The position numbers were made by a program, and so were the translations under genes. The notes beneath the pieces are model-generated. The model saw only the letters and a list, made by a program, of their open reading frames with translations, was not told where the DNA came from and ran no database searches. A stretch of 64,000 bases of DNA from assembly GCF_014083985.1 (NCBI RefSeq), contig NZ_CP046907.1, positions 5,962,501 through 6,026,500 on the forward strand, written 5' to 3'. Of this stretch, positions 9,682 to 18,365 are shown piece by piece. This stretch comes from Streptomyces sp. SCUT-3. GTDB lineage: Bacteria > Actinomycetota > Actinomycetes > Streptomycetales > Streptomycetaceae. Position 1 is the stretch's first letter, and every line of letters begins with the position of its first letter.

Positions 9682-9711
9682 AGGCTCCAGGTCACCGACC
9701 TGGAGCCTTTT
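9682..9711 (+). terminator. Rho-independent hairpin with T-tract, upstream of the S9 peptidase
   Basis: An 11-bp perfect stem (9682-9692 with 9698-9708), 5-nt loop and TTTT immediately after form the most canonical intrinsic terminator in the window. It faces the plus strand, where no gene lies upstream, so it either ends a small RNA from 9440-9680 or attenuates the peptidase transcript. Confidence 0.65.
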
Positions 9712-9820
9712 CGCCGTTCCGGGACCGCTCCGGGACCGGTTCATGAACGAAACCGTCCGGGGACGCCGCGGCCACCCGCCGCGGCACCCCGGCGTCCCAC
9801 CAGGAAAGGCAGCAGAGCCC

Positions 9821-11997
9821 ATGGACCTCGACGGATTCCCCCGGCAGTTCGCCCGCACCCGCCGCTTCTCCCTCGGGGTGCCCCGGTCGTTCACCGTCTC
9901 CCCGGACGGCGAGCGCGTGCTGTTCCTGCGCTCCGCCTCCGGCACCGACCCGTGCGGCCTGCTGTGGCTGTACGGGAACGGCCGGGAGCGGGTCCTCGCC
10001 GGCCCGGCGGAGGGCGGCCCGGTGGAGGGCGGCGGGGCGTCGGCGGGCGTGACGGAGTACGCGGCCGACCGGGAGGCGCGCACGGTGGCGTACGTCCTGG
10101 ACGGCTCGCTGTGGACCGTGCGCACCGACGGCGGCGCGCCGCGCCGCCTCCCCGTCCCCGGCCCGGTGGCCGACCCGCGCCCCTCCCCGGACGGGACCCT
10201 GGTCGCGTACGTCACCGGCGGCTCCCTGCGCGTCGTGCGGACCGACGGGACGCAGGACCGGCCGCTGGCCGAGCCCGAGGGCCCCGACGTGACCTACGGG
10301 CAGGCCGACCACGTCGCGGCGCTGTCCATCGGCAGGTCGCGCGGCCACTGGTGGTCGCCGGGGAGCGACGCGCTGCTCGTGGCCCGCGTCGACACCTCGG
10401 CGGTGGAACGCCGGTACGTCGGCGACCCCGCGGAACCCGGCCGCCCGCCCGGCCGGTGCCCTACCCGGCGGCCGGAACGCCCAACGCGGAGACCTCGCTG
10501 CACCTGGTCGCCGTCACGGGCGGACGCACCCCCGTCCGGCTGCCGCGTACCGCGCACGAGGAGGTGAAGCGGCACGGTGGGGCGGGCCCGCACGGGGGCC
10601 CTTCCCCGCGCGGGGAGTGGAGCGACCCGGCCTTCGAGTACCTCGTCACCGCCGATTGGCAGGGCGCCCGTCCCGTCGTCGGCCTCCGCACCCGGGACCA
10701 GCGCACGGTGTGGATCGTCTCCGTCGACCCGGTGACCGGCGGGGTCCGGCTGCTGTCCGCCGCGACCGACGAGGCCTGGGCGGACCTGCGGCCGGGCACG
10801 CCCCTGCACACGGCATCCGGTGTGCCGGTGCTGTCGTGCCCGCGCGGTGACGCCCGGGGGATCCGCATCGGGGACGTCCCCTCCCCGGACGGGCTGCACG
10901 TGCGCGAGGTGCTGGGCGCGGTGGGGGAGAGGGTCCTGTTCACTGCGGGGGAGGAGCCCACCGAGGTCCACGTGTGGTCCCACGAGCCGGGGCGCGGCTT
11001 CACAGTGCTGACCCGCGGGCCCGGGGTGCACACGGCCGTGGCCGGCGGCGGCACGGTCGTCCTCGACAGCCGGACCCCGGACGGGCACGAGGTGACGGTG
11101 CTGCGCGACGGCAGGCCCGCCGGACGGATCGCGGTCCTCGCCGAGGAACCCCTGGTCGCACCCCGGCCGGTCCACCTGGTGCTCGGGCAGCGGGAGCTGC
11201 GCGCCCGGATCCACCTGCCGTCCTGGTACGAGCCGGGCTCGGGCGGGCTGCCGGTGCTGCTCAGCCCCTACTCCGGGCCCGGGCTCCAGGTCGTGACCCG
11301 GGCGCGGGGGTGGTGGACCGCCGTGTGCCAGTGGTTCGCCGAGCACGGCTTCGCCGTGCTGACCGCGGACGGCCGGGGAACCCCCGGCCGCGGGGCGTGG
11401 TGGGAACGCGCGGTCCTCGGCGACCGGCTCACGCCCGTCCTCGAGGACCAGGTCGACGCGCTGCACGCGGCCGCCGAGCGGTACGAAGGCGCCCTGGACC
11501 TTGGCCGGGTGGGCATCCGGGGCTGGTCGTTCGGCGGCTACCTGGCGGCCGGCGCGGTGCTGCGCCGCCCCGACGTGTTCCACGCTGCGGTCGCGGGGGC
11601 GCCGCCGGCCGACCGGCGGCTGTACGACACGTACTGGGAGGAGCGCTTCCTCGGGCACCCCGGCGTCCTGCCCGGCAACTACGAGCGCTCCTCGCTGCTC
11701 CGGCACGCCGCCCGGCCCGCGCGTCCGGACCGTCCGGCGCGTCCGCTGATGCTCGTCCACGGGCTCGCCGACGACAACGTCCTCCCGGCCCACACGCTGC
11801 GCCTCTCGGCGGCGTTGCTCGCCGCGGGCCGGCCCCACACGGTGCTGCCGCTGTCCGGGACGGGCCACCTCGTCGCCCGGGAGGGGACGGCGGACGCCCT
11901 CCTGCGGCTCGAGCTGGACTTCCTCTCGAAGGCCCTGGGCCCGCAGCGGCCGGGTCCCGCCCCGGGACCCGCCCCGAGGCCCGCTCCGGGTCCCTGA
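9821..11997 (+). pseudogene. S9 family prolyl oligopeptidase (DPP IV-like), apparent -1 frameshift
   Basis: The reading starts at ATG 9821 (AGGAAAGG upstream) in frame 2, with a DPP IV N-terminal beta-propeller (FTVSPDGERVLFLRS). It shifts to frame 1 at about 10436-10460, continuing PYPAAGTPNAETSLHLV. One extra C in the run at 10436-10438 restores a 725-residue protein. The catalytic half is complete: GWSFGGYLAAG nucleophile, Asp in HGLADDNV and His in SGTGHLV. The family cleaves dipeptides or oligopeptides after proline; there is no signal peptide, so it is probably cytoplasmic. Because both halves are well conserved, a sequencing contraction is more likely than decay. Confidence 0.75.
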
Positions 11998-12028
11998 CGG
12001 GCCGTCCTGCGGCCCGGCCCTCGTGCCC

Positions 12029-13021
12029 CTACTCGGCCTCGATCACGAAGAGCTGGTCGTCGCGGCCGGTGCACTGCTCCTCGACGATCTCGGCCCCCGC
12101 GTCCCGGCCGTCGCCACGCACCCCCAGGCACCGCCCGCTGTACTCCGGGTGCAGCAGGTACCGGCCCGGTCCCGCGTCCCGGGCCGGCTCGATGCGGAAG
12201 ACCTGGGCGAGGCGGTCCTTCCGGCAGTCCTCCCAGGGCTCCAGCAGCCCTTCGCCGATGACCGTCAGGCAGCCGTCCCCGAGTTGGGGATGCCGCCAGA
12301 CGACGAAGAAGGCCCCGTCCCCGGCACGTGTCAGACGGGTGCGGGGAGGGACCGCCCCGGAGCAGGCACGCTGGACGGCGACGGCCCGGTTCGGGTCGCC
12401 CCCGCGTTCCCGCCCCTCGGTCACGCACAGGGCGGGGGAGCGGACCGGGCGGATGCGGGACCAGCCGGGGGACGGCGCGCCGGCCGCGGCCCCGGCCCCC
12501 GCGTCCTCGCCGGCTCCCGCCTTCGCCCCCGCGGCCGCCGGGGGGCGCGCGGACGCCCGGCCGTCCGTGCGCGGGGAGAGCAGTCCCCAGGCGCCGAGGG
12601 CCAGCAAGGAGATGCCCAGTGCGCCGGCCAGGAGCAGCGCGGCACGGCGCCGCACGCTACCCCCGGGGCCGGAGGCGGCCGGGAGTCCGGAAGGCGGCCG
12701 CCCGTCCGCGCCGTCCGCGGACTCCTGCGGCCGGACGGGGTCCTTCCCGAGCCGCTCCGCGGCCCGGACCCACTCCTGTGCCCGTTCCCGGTCGCCGCCG
12801 CAGGCGCGCACGAATGCCTCGATGACGTCCGGGCGGGGAAGCGCCCCGCGGCGCAGCGCGTCGGACAGGGTGCTGCGTGCCAGGAAGCGCCCCTCGCCGG
12901 CGGCCCGCTGTTCGAGCTGCCGGAACGTCAGTCCGGAACTCTCCTTCAACCGCCGCATCCGGGCCACGTACTCCGCCGCGGTGCGGACGTCGCCGATACG
13001 GGTTTCCTCGTGGGGCGTCAT
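12029..13021 (-). CDS. HTH - transmembrane - ricin-type lectin protein
   Basis: The product is 330 residues. The first about 85 residues are an XRE-like helix-turn-helix (RTAAEYVARMRRLKESSGLT, then TLSDALRRGALPRPDVIEAFV). One transmembrane helix follows (AALLLAGALGISLLALGAWGLL, about 130-152). After an Ala/Gly-rich linker comes a ricin B-type beta-trefoil (SPALCVTEG, GDGCLTVIGEG, YSGRCLGVRG, DDQLFVIEAE) with paired cysteines. The layout places a DNA-binding domain inside and a carbohydrate-binding fold outside, which suggests a one-component sensor; this is inference. The start is ATG 13021, or ATG 13030 nine bases earlier. It is divergent from the I36-type inhibitor gene. Confidence 0.75.
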   Translation of the reverse strand: MTPHEETRIGDVRTAAEYVARMRRLKESSGLTFRQLEQRAAGEGRFLARSTLSDALRRGALPRPDVIEAFVRACGGDRERAQEWVRAAERLGKDPVRPQESADGADGRPPSGLPAASGPGGSVRRRAALLLAGALGISLLALGAWGLLSPRTDGRASARPPAAAGAKAGAGEDAGAGAAAGAPSPGWSRIRPVRSPALCVTEGRERGGDPNRAVAVQRACSGAVPPRTRLTRAGDGAFFVVWRHPQLGDGCLTVIGEGLLEPWEDCRKDRLAQVFRIEPARDAGPGRYLLHPEYSGRCLGVRGDGRDAGAEIVEEQCTGRDDQLFVIEAE

Positions 13022-13293
13022 GGCAGCCATGCTGGTGCGGGGCCGGGGGCTGGACAAGACGCACCTCGGCCACTCGCCGCCGCCACTCCTGCCCCTGCTC
13101 GCGTCCGGGGTGTCCGGGGTGTCCGGGACGTGTCCGGCGCCGTCCCGGACACGTCCCGGACGGCGGGACCGATTGCCGGCCGCGGACCGGCGGCCACAGC
13201 CTGGGGCGAGCCGGTACCCCCGGCGGCCGGAGAGCCGGTCCACCCCGCCGTCGGCGAAGACCCGACGGCCCGTCATGTCCTGGGAGCGCCAAC

Positions 13294-13659
13294 GTGGCAG
13301 TCAAGAAGTTCGTTCCGTCCGTCCTCCTCGCCGGCGGCCTCGTCGCCGCGAGCGTGTTCGCCGCCGTCCCCGCCCAGGCGGCCGTCTCCGACTGTCCGTC
13401 GGGGAACTTCTGCATGTGGACCGCGACGGACTACCGCGGAACGATGGGCAAGTACAGCTGGCACAAGGAAGTCCTGTCCGACGCCCTCCGCAACAACGAC
13501 GAGTCCTCCTTCAACAACATGTCGAGCGCCGGCATGGAGCTGTACTCGGGGAGCTACTACAGCGGCTACATCGGGTGCTCCAGGCCGAAGGCGCAGTGGC
13601 GGTCGCACTCGCCGGCCAACACCACCGAGTCCCTGAAGAGGGTGAGCTCCACCTGCTAG
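13294..13659 (+). CDS. Secreted small protein, peptidase inhibitor family I36-like
   Basis: The product is 121 residues with a signal peptide (about 1-29, ending PAQA) and a mature part of about 90 residues. It carries DCPSGNFCMWTATDYRGTMG, the CPxGxxCxW signature of the I36 / SMI-like beta-gamma crystallin fold, then SSFNNMSSAGMELYS, IGC and a C-terminal SSTC. The four cysteines would form two disulfides. Members inhibit metalloproteases or simply carry the fold; inhibition here is not proven, although an M4 protease is encoded 7 kb away. GTG 13294 has GGGAG upstream. Confidence 0.75.
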   Translation: MAVKKFVPSVLLAGGLVAASVFAAVPAQAAVSDCPSGNFCMWTATDYRGTMGKYSWHKEVLSDALRNNDESSFNNMSSAGMELYSGSYYSGYIGCSRPKAQWRSHSPANTTESLKRVSSTC

Positions 13660-13661
13660 GA

Positions 13662-13696
13662 GGTGCACCGACGGCCCGACGGGCCGTCGGCGCACC
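13662..13696 (+). terminator. Hairpin terminator after the I36-like gene
   Basis: A 16-bp stem with one mismatch (13662-13677 with 13681-13696) begins three bases after the stop codon. Confidence 0.65.
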
Positions 13697-13750
13697 GGGT
13701 GCGGGGGCCGGCCGGCCCCCGCACCTCCCCCTCGCCGACATGGAGGCCCC

Positions 13751-14728
13751 GTGCTTCACCGCCGCAGTACCGCGCACAAGGAAAGAGGAAGAGGCGGACG
13801 GGCAGCCCTGCTCGTCCTCGTCGCGCTGTCCGCCGGGGCCTGCTCGCCCTCCGGGGTGAGCGGGCAGGCCCCGCCCTCCGGGCAGCGGCCGCCGGCCCGT
13901 GAGGTCGTGGAGGCGCCGACCCTGCCGCCCGGGGTCAGGGGCGTCCTCGCGAACGCGGAGGCGGAACTGGTGGAGGAGTGCATGGAGCAGCGGGGCTTCC
14001 GGTTCTTCCACGACCCCGTGGACCCGGACGAGCCTGCTCCTTCCGAGCGGGCCCTGGAGGCGGAACTGCACCTGGACGACGTCGAGCGGGCGCGCCGCGA
14101 GGGATTCGGCCTGCCCGGGCCGTCGGTACCGACCCGCGCGGAACGCGCGGAGGCGGCCTACCTGGCCTCCCTGAGCCCGGCCCGGAGAAAGGAGTGGGAC
14201 CGGGCGCTGGGGGACCTGGGGCCGGGGGCGGAGAGGATCACGGTCACGGTGCCGGGTGCGGGGACCATGGAGATGCCGGCAGAGGGGTGCTTCGCCGAGG
14301 CGCGCGCCGAGCTCTACGGCGACTACCCGCGGTGGTTCCGGGCGGACACCTTCGTCAACACCCGCTACCTGGCCGTCCGCGAGGCGGTGCGGAAGGCCCC
14401 GCGGTTCGCCCGGGCGACGCAGGAGTGGAGCGCGTGCATGCGCGGACGCGGATACGCGTACGCCGACCCCGAACAGGCCCGCGCGGAGGCCGCGGCGCCC
14501 GCGCGGGGCCGGGCTGGGGGCCGGGCGGGGGGCGAGGGGCGAGGGCACCGCACGGCGGTCGACTCCGCCGAGTGCGACCTCGCGGTGGGACGGTCGAGGA
14601 CCCACCGCGCACTGTGGGAGGAGCAGACGCGGCGGTGGGCCGCCGCGCACCGGGACGAGGTCGCCGCCTACCGGGAGCTCAACGCCGCCGCACTCGTCCG
14701 TGTCGGGGCCGACGGTTCCGGCAGGTGA
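13751..14728 (+). CDS. Putative lipoprotein of unknown function
   Basis: The product is 325 residues. A basic N-terminus and hydrophobic core end in the lipobox LSAGAC (Cys 31), so the mature protein should be lipid-anchored on the outer face of the membrane. The rest is acidic and helical, with scattered cysteines (EECMEQRGF, EGCFAEARAEL, WSACMRGRGYAY, SAECDLAV), a pattern typical of extracellular streptomycete lipoproteins built on C-M-x-x-x-G-Y/F units. I recognise no enzyme motif. GTG 13751 is preceded by GGAGG. Confidence 0.7.
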   Translation: MLHRRSTAHKERGRGGRAALLVLVALSAGACSPSGVSGQAPPSGQRPPAREVVEAPTLPPGVRGVLANAEAELVEECMEQRGFRFFHDPVDPDEPAPSERALEAELHLDDVERARREGFGLPGPSVPTRAERAEAAYLASLSPARRKEWDRALGDLGPGAERITVTVPGAGTMEMPAEGCFAEARAELYGDYPRWFRADTFVNTRYLAVREAVRKAPRFARATQEWSACMRGRGYAYADPEQARAEAAAPARGRAGGRAGGEGRGHRTAVDSAECDLAVGRSRTHRALWEEQTRRWAAAHRDEVAAYRELNAAALVRVGADGSGR

Positions 14729-14778
14729 GCCGGGAGCGCCGGCCGGGGAGCGGCCCGCGGCCCACCGGGCCGCTCGGC

Positions 14779-14784
14779 TAGCCT
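14779..14784 (+). promoter_or_regulatory. -10 box of a leaderless promoter
   Basis: TAGCCT ends 10 nt before the ATG at 14794 and there is no Shine-Dalgarno sequence, so transcription probably begins at or within 3 nt of the start codon. Confidence 0.5.
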
Positions 14785-14793
14785 GAGTGCACG

Positions 14794-15954
14794 ATGAACC
14801 GTTTGACGACGTCATGGGGCGAGTACGGCCTCACCCGCTTCCCCGAGGACCGGCGCGACCCCTTCCGCGCGTGGGACGCCTCCGACGAGTACCTGCTGAA
14901 GCACCTGCGGGACACCGGGGCCGGGCCGGTCGACCTGTCCGGCACGGTGGTCGTGGTGGGCGACCGGTGGGGCGCCCTGACGACCGTGCTCGCGGCCCAC
15001 GGCCACGACCCGGTGCAGATCACCGACTCCTTCCTCGCGCAGCAGGCCACCCGGGCGAACCTGGCGCGCAGCGGGAGCGACCCGGACGCCGTGCGGCTGC
15101 TGTCCACCCGCGACGCCCCGCCCGCGCGGATCGACGTGCTGCTGGTCAGGGTGCCCAAGAGCCTCGCCCTCCTGGAGGACCAGCTGCACCGCCTCGCCCC
15201 GGCGGTCCACGAGGGCACCGTCGTCGTCGGCACCGGCATGGTCAAGGAGATCCACACCTCGACGCTGAGGCTGTTCGAGAGGATCATCGGGCCGACCAGG
15301 ACCTCCCTGGCGGAGAAGAAGGCGCGCCTGATCCACTGCACGCCCGACCCGGGCATCGCCCGCACCCCCAGCCCCTGGCCGGTCGCCTACGCACTGCCCG
15401 GCGGCATCGGCCCGGTCTCCGGACGCACCGTCACCAACCACGCCGGGATCTTCTGCGCCGAGCGCCTCGACATCGGCACCCGTTTCCTCCTGGAGCACCT
15501 TCCCCGGCCCGCGGGCGCGGCCCGCATCGTCGACCTCGGCTGCGGGAACGGGGTCGTGGGGACCGCGGCGGCCCTGGCCGCCCCCGGGGCGGCGGTCACC
15601 TTCGTCGACGAGTCCTACCAGGCCGTCGCCTCCGCCGAGGCCACCTTCGCGGCGAACGCCGGACCGGACCGCGAGGCCGACTTCGTCGTCGGCGACGGCA
15701 TGGCGGGCACGCCGCCCGGGAGCGTCGACCTCGTGCTGAACAACCCGCCCTTCCACTCCCACCTGGCCACCACCGACGCCACCGCCCGGCGCATGTTCAC
15801 CGGGGCCCGCGACGCGCTGCGTCCGGGGGGCGAGCTGCTGGTCGTCGGCAACCGCCACCTCGGGTACCACGTGCTGCTGCGCCGGATCTTCGGCAACTGC
15901 GAAATCGTCGGCAGCAACGCGAAGTTCGTTCTCCTGCGGGCCGTCAGGCGGTAG
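14794..15954 (+). CDS. Class I SAM methyltransferase, RlmG/RsmC-like
   Basis: The product is 386 residues arranged as in RsmC/RlmG: a degenerate N-terminal methyltransferase-like half and an active C-terminal half. SAM motif I is VDLGCGNGVVG near residue 250. The catalytic tetrapeptide NPPF near residue 312 is characteristic of enzymes methylating exocyclic amino groups of guanine (N2-G) in rRNA, using S-adenosylmethionine. The closest functional model is 23S rRNA m2G1835 methyltransferase RlmG, but the target in this organism is not established. A leaderless promoter appears to drive it. Confidence 0.8.
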   Translation: MNRLTTSWGEYGLTRFPEDRRDPFRAWDASDEYLLKHLRDTGAGPVDLSGTVVVVGDRWGALTTVLAAHGHDPVQITDSFLAQQATRANLARSGSDPDAVRLLSTRDAPPARIDVLLVRVPKSLALLEDQLHRLAPAVHEGTVVVGTGMVKEIHTSTLRLFERIIGPTRTSLAEKKARLIHCTPDPGIARTPSPWPVAYALPGGIGPVSGRTVTNHAGIFCAERLDIGTRFLLEHLPRPAGAARIVDLGCGNGVVGTAAALAAPGAAVTFVDESYQAVASAEATFAANAGPDREADFVVGDGMAGTPPGSVDLVLNNPPFHSHLATTDATARRMFTGARDALRPGGELLVVGNRHLGYHVLLRRIFGNCEIVGSNAKFVLLRAVRR

Positions 15955-16100
15955 CCGCCGGCCGCCGTCCCGGAGCGCGCGCGGATGCCTCCGGCGGCGC
16001 CGTGCGGCGCGCGGCGCCGCCGCGAGGGCGACGGTCCGGCCGGGCGAGGCGTCGGCGGCCGTTCCCCCGGTTGCCCGCTCTTCAGCTGGTTACCCCGCGT

Positions 16101-16128
16101 GGAGTAATAATCACACTTCGCATACTCC
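16101..16128. promoter_or_regulatory. AT-rich promoter region with GGAGTA/TACTCC inverted repeat
   Basis: A 6-bp inverted repeat (16101-16106, 16123-16128) lies in an AT-rich island unlike its surroundings, 60 bp before the hemerythrin start. It is a plausible operator; the factor is unknown. Confidence 0.4.
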
Positions 16129-16187
16129 AATCCTCCTAATGTGGACATCGTTCGATCGGGGGCATGTCCAGCAGTAGGAGTCCCGGA

Positions 16188-16844
16188 ATGAGATTTCCCA
16201 AGGTCTACGCGGTCGTGGCCGCGGTGGTCGCGGCGATCGTCGGCATGACGACCTGGGCGTGGGCCGGCACCACGACCGGAGCCGAACCGCGGCCCCCGGC
16301 GCCGGCGCAGGCGAACGGCGGCAGGGTGACCGCGCCCCTGCGCGCCGAGCACCGCGAACTGCTCCCGAAGATCGAGGCGCTCGCCTCGGCGGCCGAAGCG
16401 GTCGGCACCGCCCCGCCGCAGGAGCAGCGCAAGAAGGTCGACGAGTCGTACGCGTTCCTGACGCGGGAGCTGATCCCGCACGCCGTGGCGGAGGACGAGG
16501 TGCTGTACGCGAAGGTCGACAGTCTGATCGGCACCGCCGACAGGACCCGCCCGACCGACACGATGCGCCGCGACCACGCCGAGGTCGTCGCCCTGACCGA
16601 AGACCTCGGCAGGCTCCGCGACCGGCTCCGCGCGGGCACGCTGCACCCGGCGGACCAGAAGGAGCTCCGCCGGGTCCTCTACGCGCTCAACGCCGTCGTG
16701 GACCTGCACTTCGCCAAGGAGGAGGAGGTCTACCTCCCGCTCCTCGACCGCAGGCTGACCGCCGAGGAGGCCCGGCGGATGTTCGAGCGGATGGACAGGA
16801 TCGCGGAGGAGGAGACGGCGGGCGCGGGCGCGGCCCGGCACTGA
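16188..16844 (+). CDS. Exported or membrane-anchored hemerythrin domain protein
   Basis: The product is 218 residues. An N-terminal hydrophobic segment (VYAVVAAVVAAIVGMTTWAWA) acts as signal peptide or anchor. The hemerythrin four-helix bundle follows, with all expected metal ligands in order: H in LRAEHREL, H and E in LIPHAVAEDEVLY, H in MRRDHAEVV, and H and E in DLHFAKEEEVYLPLL. Hemerythrins bind a di-iron centre and sense or carry O2, NO or peroxides. ATG 16188 is chosen because AGGAG stands 7 nt upstream; ATG 16164 would add 8 residues. An extracytoplasmic location is unusual and inferred from the N-terminus. Confidence 0.8.
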   Translation: MRFPKVYAVVAAVVAAIVGMTTWAWAGTTTGAEPRPPAPAQANGGRVTAPLRAEHRELLPKIEALASAAEAVGTAPPQEQRKKVDESYAFLTRELIPHAVAEDEVLYAKVDSLIGTADRTRPTDTMRRDHAEVVALTEDLGRLRDRLRAGTLHPADQKELRRVLYALNAVVDLHFAKEEEVYLPLLDRRLTAEEARRMFERMDRIAEEETAGAGAARH

Positions 16845-16928
16845 CCCGCACCGCTCCTCCCGCCTCCTGCCTCTCACCCCCGTCGGCGCGCCGGTGACGC
16901 CCTGTGTGCGCGCCTCGGCGGGACCCCG

Positions 16929-16960
16929 GCCCTCCGCGCCGTCACGACGGCGCGGAGGGC
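16929..16960 (+). terminator. Hairpin terminator after the hemerythrin gene
   Basis: A 14-bp perfect stem (16929-16942 with 16947-16960) with a CACG loop. Confidence 0.7.
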
Positions 16961-16990
16961 CCGGTGCGAGGTCCCCGACTCGGGAATCCG

Positions 16991-17009
16991 ATACCCCCCG
17001 GGGTATGAT
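16991..17009 (+). promoter_or_regulatory. CsoR/CstR-like operator overlapping a -10 box
   Basis: ATACCCCCCGGGGTAT (16991-17006) is a near-perfect palindrome with 7-bp arms of the A/T-rich-flanked C-run/G-run type bound by CsoR-family repressors (copper or persulfide sensing). The -10 hexamer TATGAT (17004-17009) overlaps its right arm, so a bound repressor would block RNA polymerase. No CsoR-family gene is in the window. Confidence 0.6.
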
Positions 17010-17055
17010 TCCGGTACGGGTCCGCGGAGGACCGTTCCACGAGAGGGTGAGTGCC

Positions 17056-17226
17056 ATGTGCCGACGCGTTGCCTGCCGTACCTGCGGCAAGGCCACCTAC
17101 GCCGGGTGCGGCATGCATGTCGACCAGGTCCTGGCCGGTGTGCCGGCCTCCGGGCGCTGCACCTGCAAGGAGGGCCGGGACAAGCCCGCCCGCAAGTCGT
17201 GGAAAGCCCTGTTCGGCCTCCGCTGA
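17056..17226 (+). CDS. Small Cys-rich protein (56 aa)
   Basis: A 56-residue protein beginning MCRRVACRTCGK. It has seven cysteines, including CRTCGK, YAGCG and RCTCKE pairs, one His and a basic C-terminal tail, consistent with a zinc-ribbon or metal-binding fold. Short proteins of this shape are common in actinobacteria and have no assigned function as far as I know. It is the first gene after a CsoR-like operator, which suggests a role in copper, thiol or persulfide stress; this is inference. ATG 17056 has GAGGG upstream. Confidence 0.7.
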   Translation: MCRRVACRTCGKATYAGCGMHVDQVLAGVPASGRCTCKEGRDKPARKSWKALFGLR

Positions 17227-17309
17227 CACACCGCGCCGCGGCGCCGCACCGCCGCGCCGCCCGTATCGGGCGCGGCCCGGCGGCCCGGCCCCGGCCGGCC
17301 CGCGCGGAG

Positions 17310-17375
17310 CCCCGTTCCGCCGCGTGCCTGCGGCCCTTGCCATGATGGTCCCCGCAGGCACGCGGCGGAACGGGG
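17310..17375 (+). repeat. Perfect 24-bp inverted repeat in the leader of the DUF2228 gene
   Basis: The arms 17310-17333 and 17352-17375 are exact reverse complements separated by 18 nt. The right arm ends 8 nt before the ATG at 17384 and contains the CGGGG part of the ribosome-binding site, so the mRNA hairpin would hide it. Confidence 0.8.
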
Positions 17376-17383
17376 ACGGATCG

Positions 17384-18358
17384 ATGGGCGAAGACAGGGG
17401 CCGGGACTCCGGGACCGCGGTCGAAGAGCGCTTCCTGCGGGACTGGGGCATCGAACTGCCGGACTCCCTGATCCGGTTCCGGGCGTTCCTCGACGCCCTC
17501 GGCCCGGAGGAGCGGGAGGCGCTCGCGGAACTGTCCGTGGCCCCGGCCGGCGTCATGGACCTGTTCGCCGACCCCGGCCGGCAGCCCCGCGACGGCCTCG
17601 ACGTGCGGGTGCACGGCCGCTTCTACCTCGACCCGCCCGAGTTCGTCACCTTCATGCACAGCGGCTCCGACGGACTGCACCACGGCCTGTGGTCCGACGA
17701 CGGCCGCACCTGCGACTCCGTCGCCTCCTACTGGACCAATGACGGCTGCGGGATCACCAGGAAGCGGGAGACCCCCCTGGAGGCGGTACGCGCCCTCCTC
17801 GAGCGCCACTGGCGCGACCTGGACGACTACGGGGCGGCGGGGGACGACGTGTCCGGGGAGCGCCGCCGCGCGGGCCTGCTCCGCGAGGCGCTGACCGCCT
17901 TCGCAACCGGCGACCGGACCGAGGTCGGCCTCGCCTACTCCCGTGCGTACGACTTCGTCGCGGAACCCGTGGACCCCGGCCGGATCACGACCCTGGACGG
18001 GGCGGGGGCGCTGGTGTCGGGCGGCACCGCACTGGACCGCCCAGCGCACAACGGCGCCGACGAGTACGCGTTCGCGACGCACGTGAACTCCCTGTTCGAG
18101 GACCCCGCGACCCTGGAGACGTGCGTGGACGAGGCCCGGCGCCGCCTCGCGGCGGGCGATCCGGCGGAGGCCCTGGTCCTGGGACGCGACCTGCACCGGG
18201 CGTCGTCCGGCGACCCGGTCCGCGAGGCGTACGCCAACGAACTCCTCGTGGCCGCCTACCGGGCGCTGGGCCGGCCGTCGCTGGCGGGGATCGCCGAGGC
18301 CCACCACCGCCACCGCTCCCTGCCGCACGTGGACGTCCTCGGGCCGCGCGGGAAGTGA
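17384..18358 (+). CDS. DUF2228 (HPF1-like, ADP-ribosylation-linked) family protein
   Basis: The product is 324 residues. The N-terminal 150 residues match the DUF2228 pattern: ELPDSLIRFRAFLDAL, then RDGLDVRVHGRFYLDPPEF, then HSGSDGLHHGLWSDDGRTCD. In animals DUF2228 is HPF1, the partner that completes the PARP active site; the role in bacteria is not established. The C-terminal half is helical (TLETCVDEARRRLAAGDPAEAL), TPR-like. ATG 17384 is fixed by the conserved N-terminus and by the hairpin that ends just before it. It is followed by an IS remnant, so its downstream context has been disturbed. Confidence 0.7.
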   Translation: MGEDRGRDSGTAVEERFLRDWGIELPDSLIRFRAFLDALGPEEREALAELSVAPAGVMDLFADPGRQPRDGLDVRVHGRFYLDPPEFVTFMHSGSDGLHHGLWSDDGRTCDSVASYWTNDGCGITRKRETPLEAVRALLERHWRDLDDYGAAGDDVSGERRRAGLLREALTAFATGDRTEVGLAYSRAYDFVAEPVDPGRITTLDGAGALVSGGTALDRPAHNGADEYAFATHVNSLFEDPATLETCVDEARRRLAAGDPAEALVLGRDLHRASSGDPVREAYANELLVAAYRALGRPSLAGIAEAHHRHRSLPHVDVLGPRGK

Positions 18359-18365
18359 CGGCCGG

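Noticed and set aside
9560-9711. A tRNA gene ending at the T-tract hairpin
   Set aside because: No T-loop GGTTCGAATCC-like sequence, acceptor stem or anticodon arm can be drawn.
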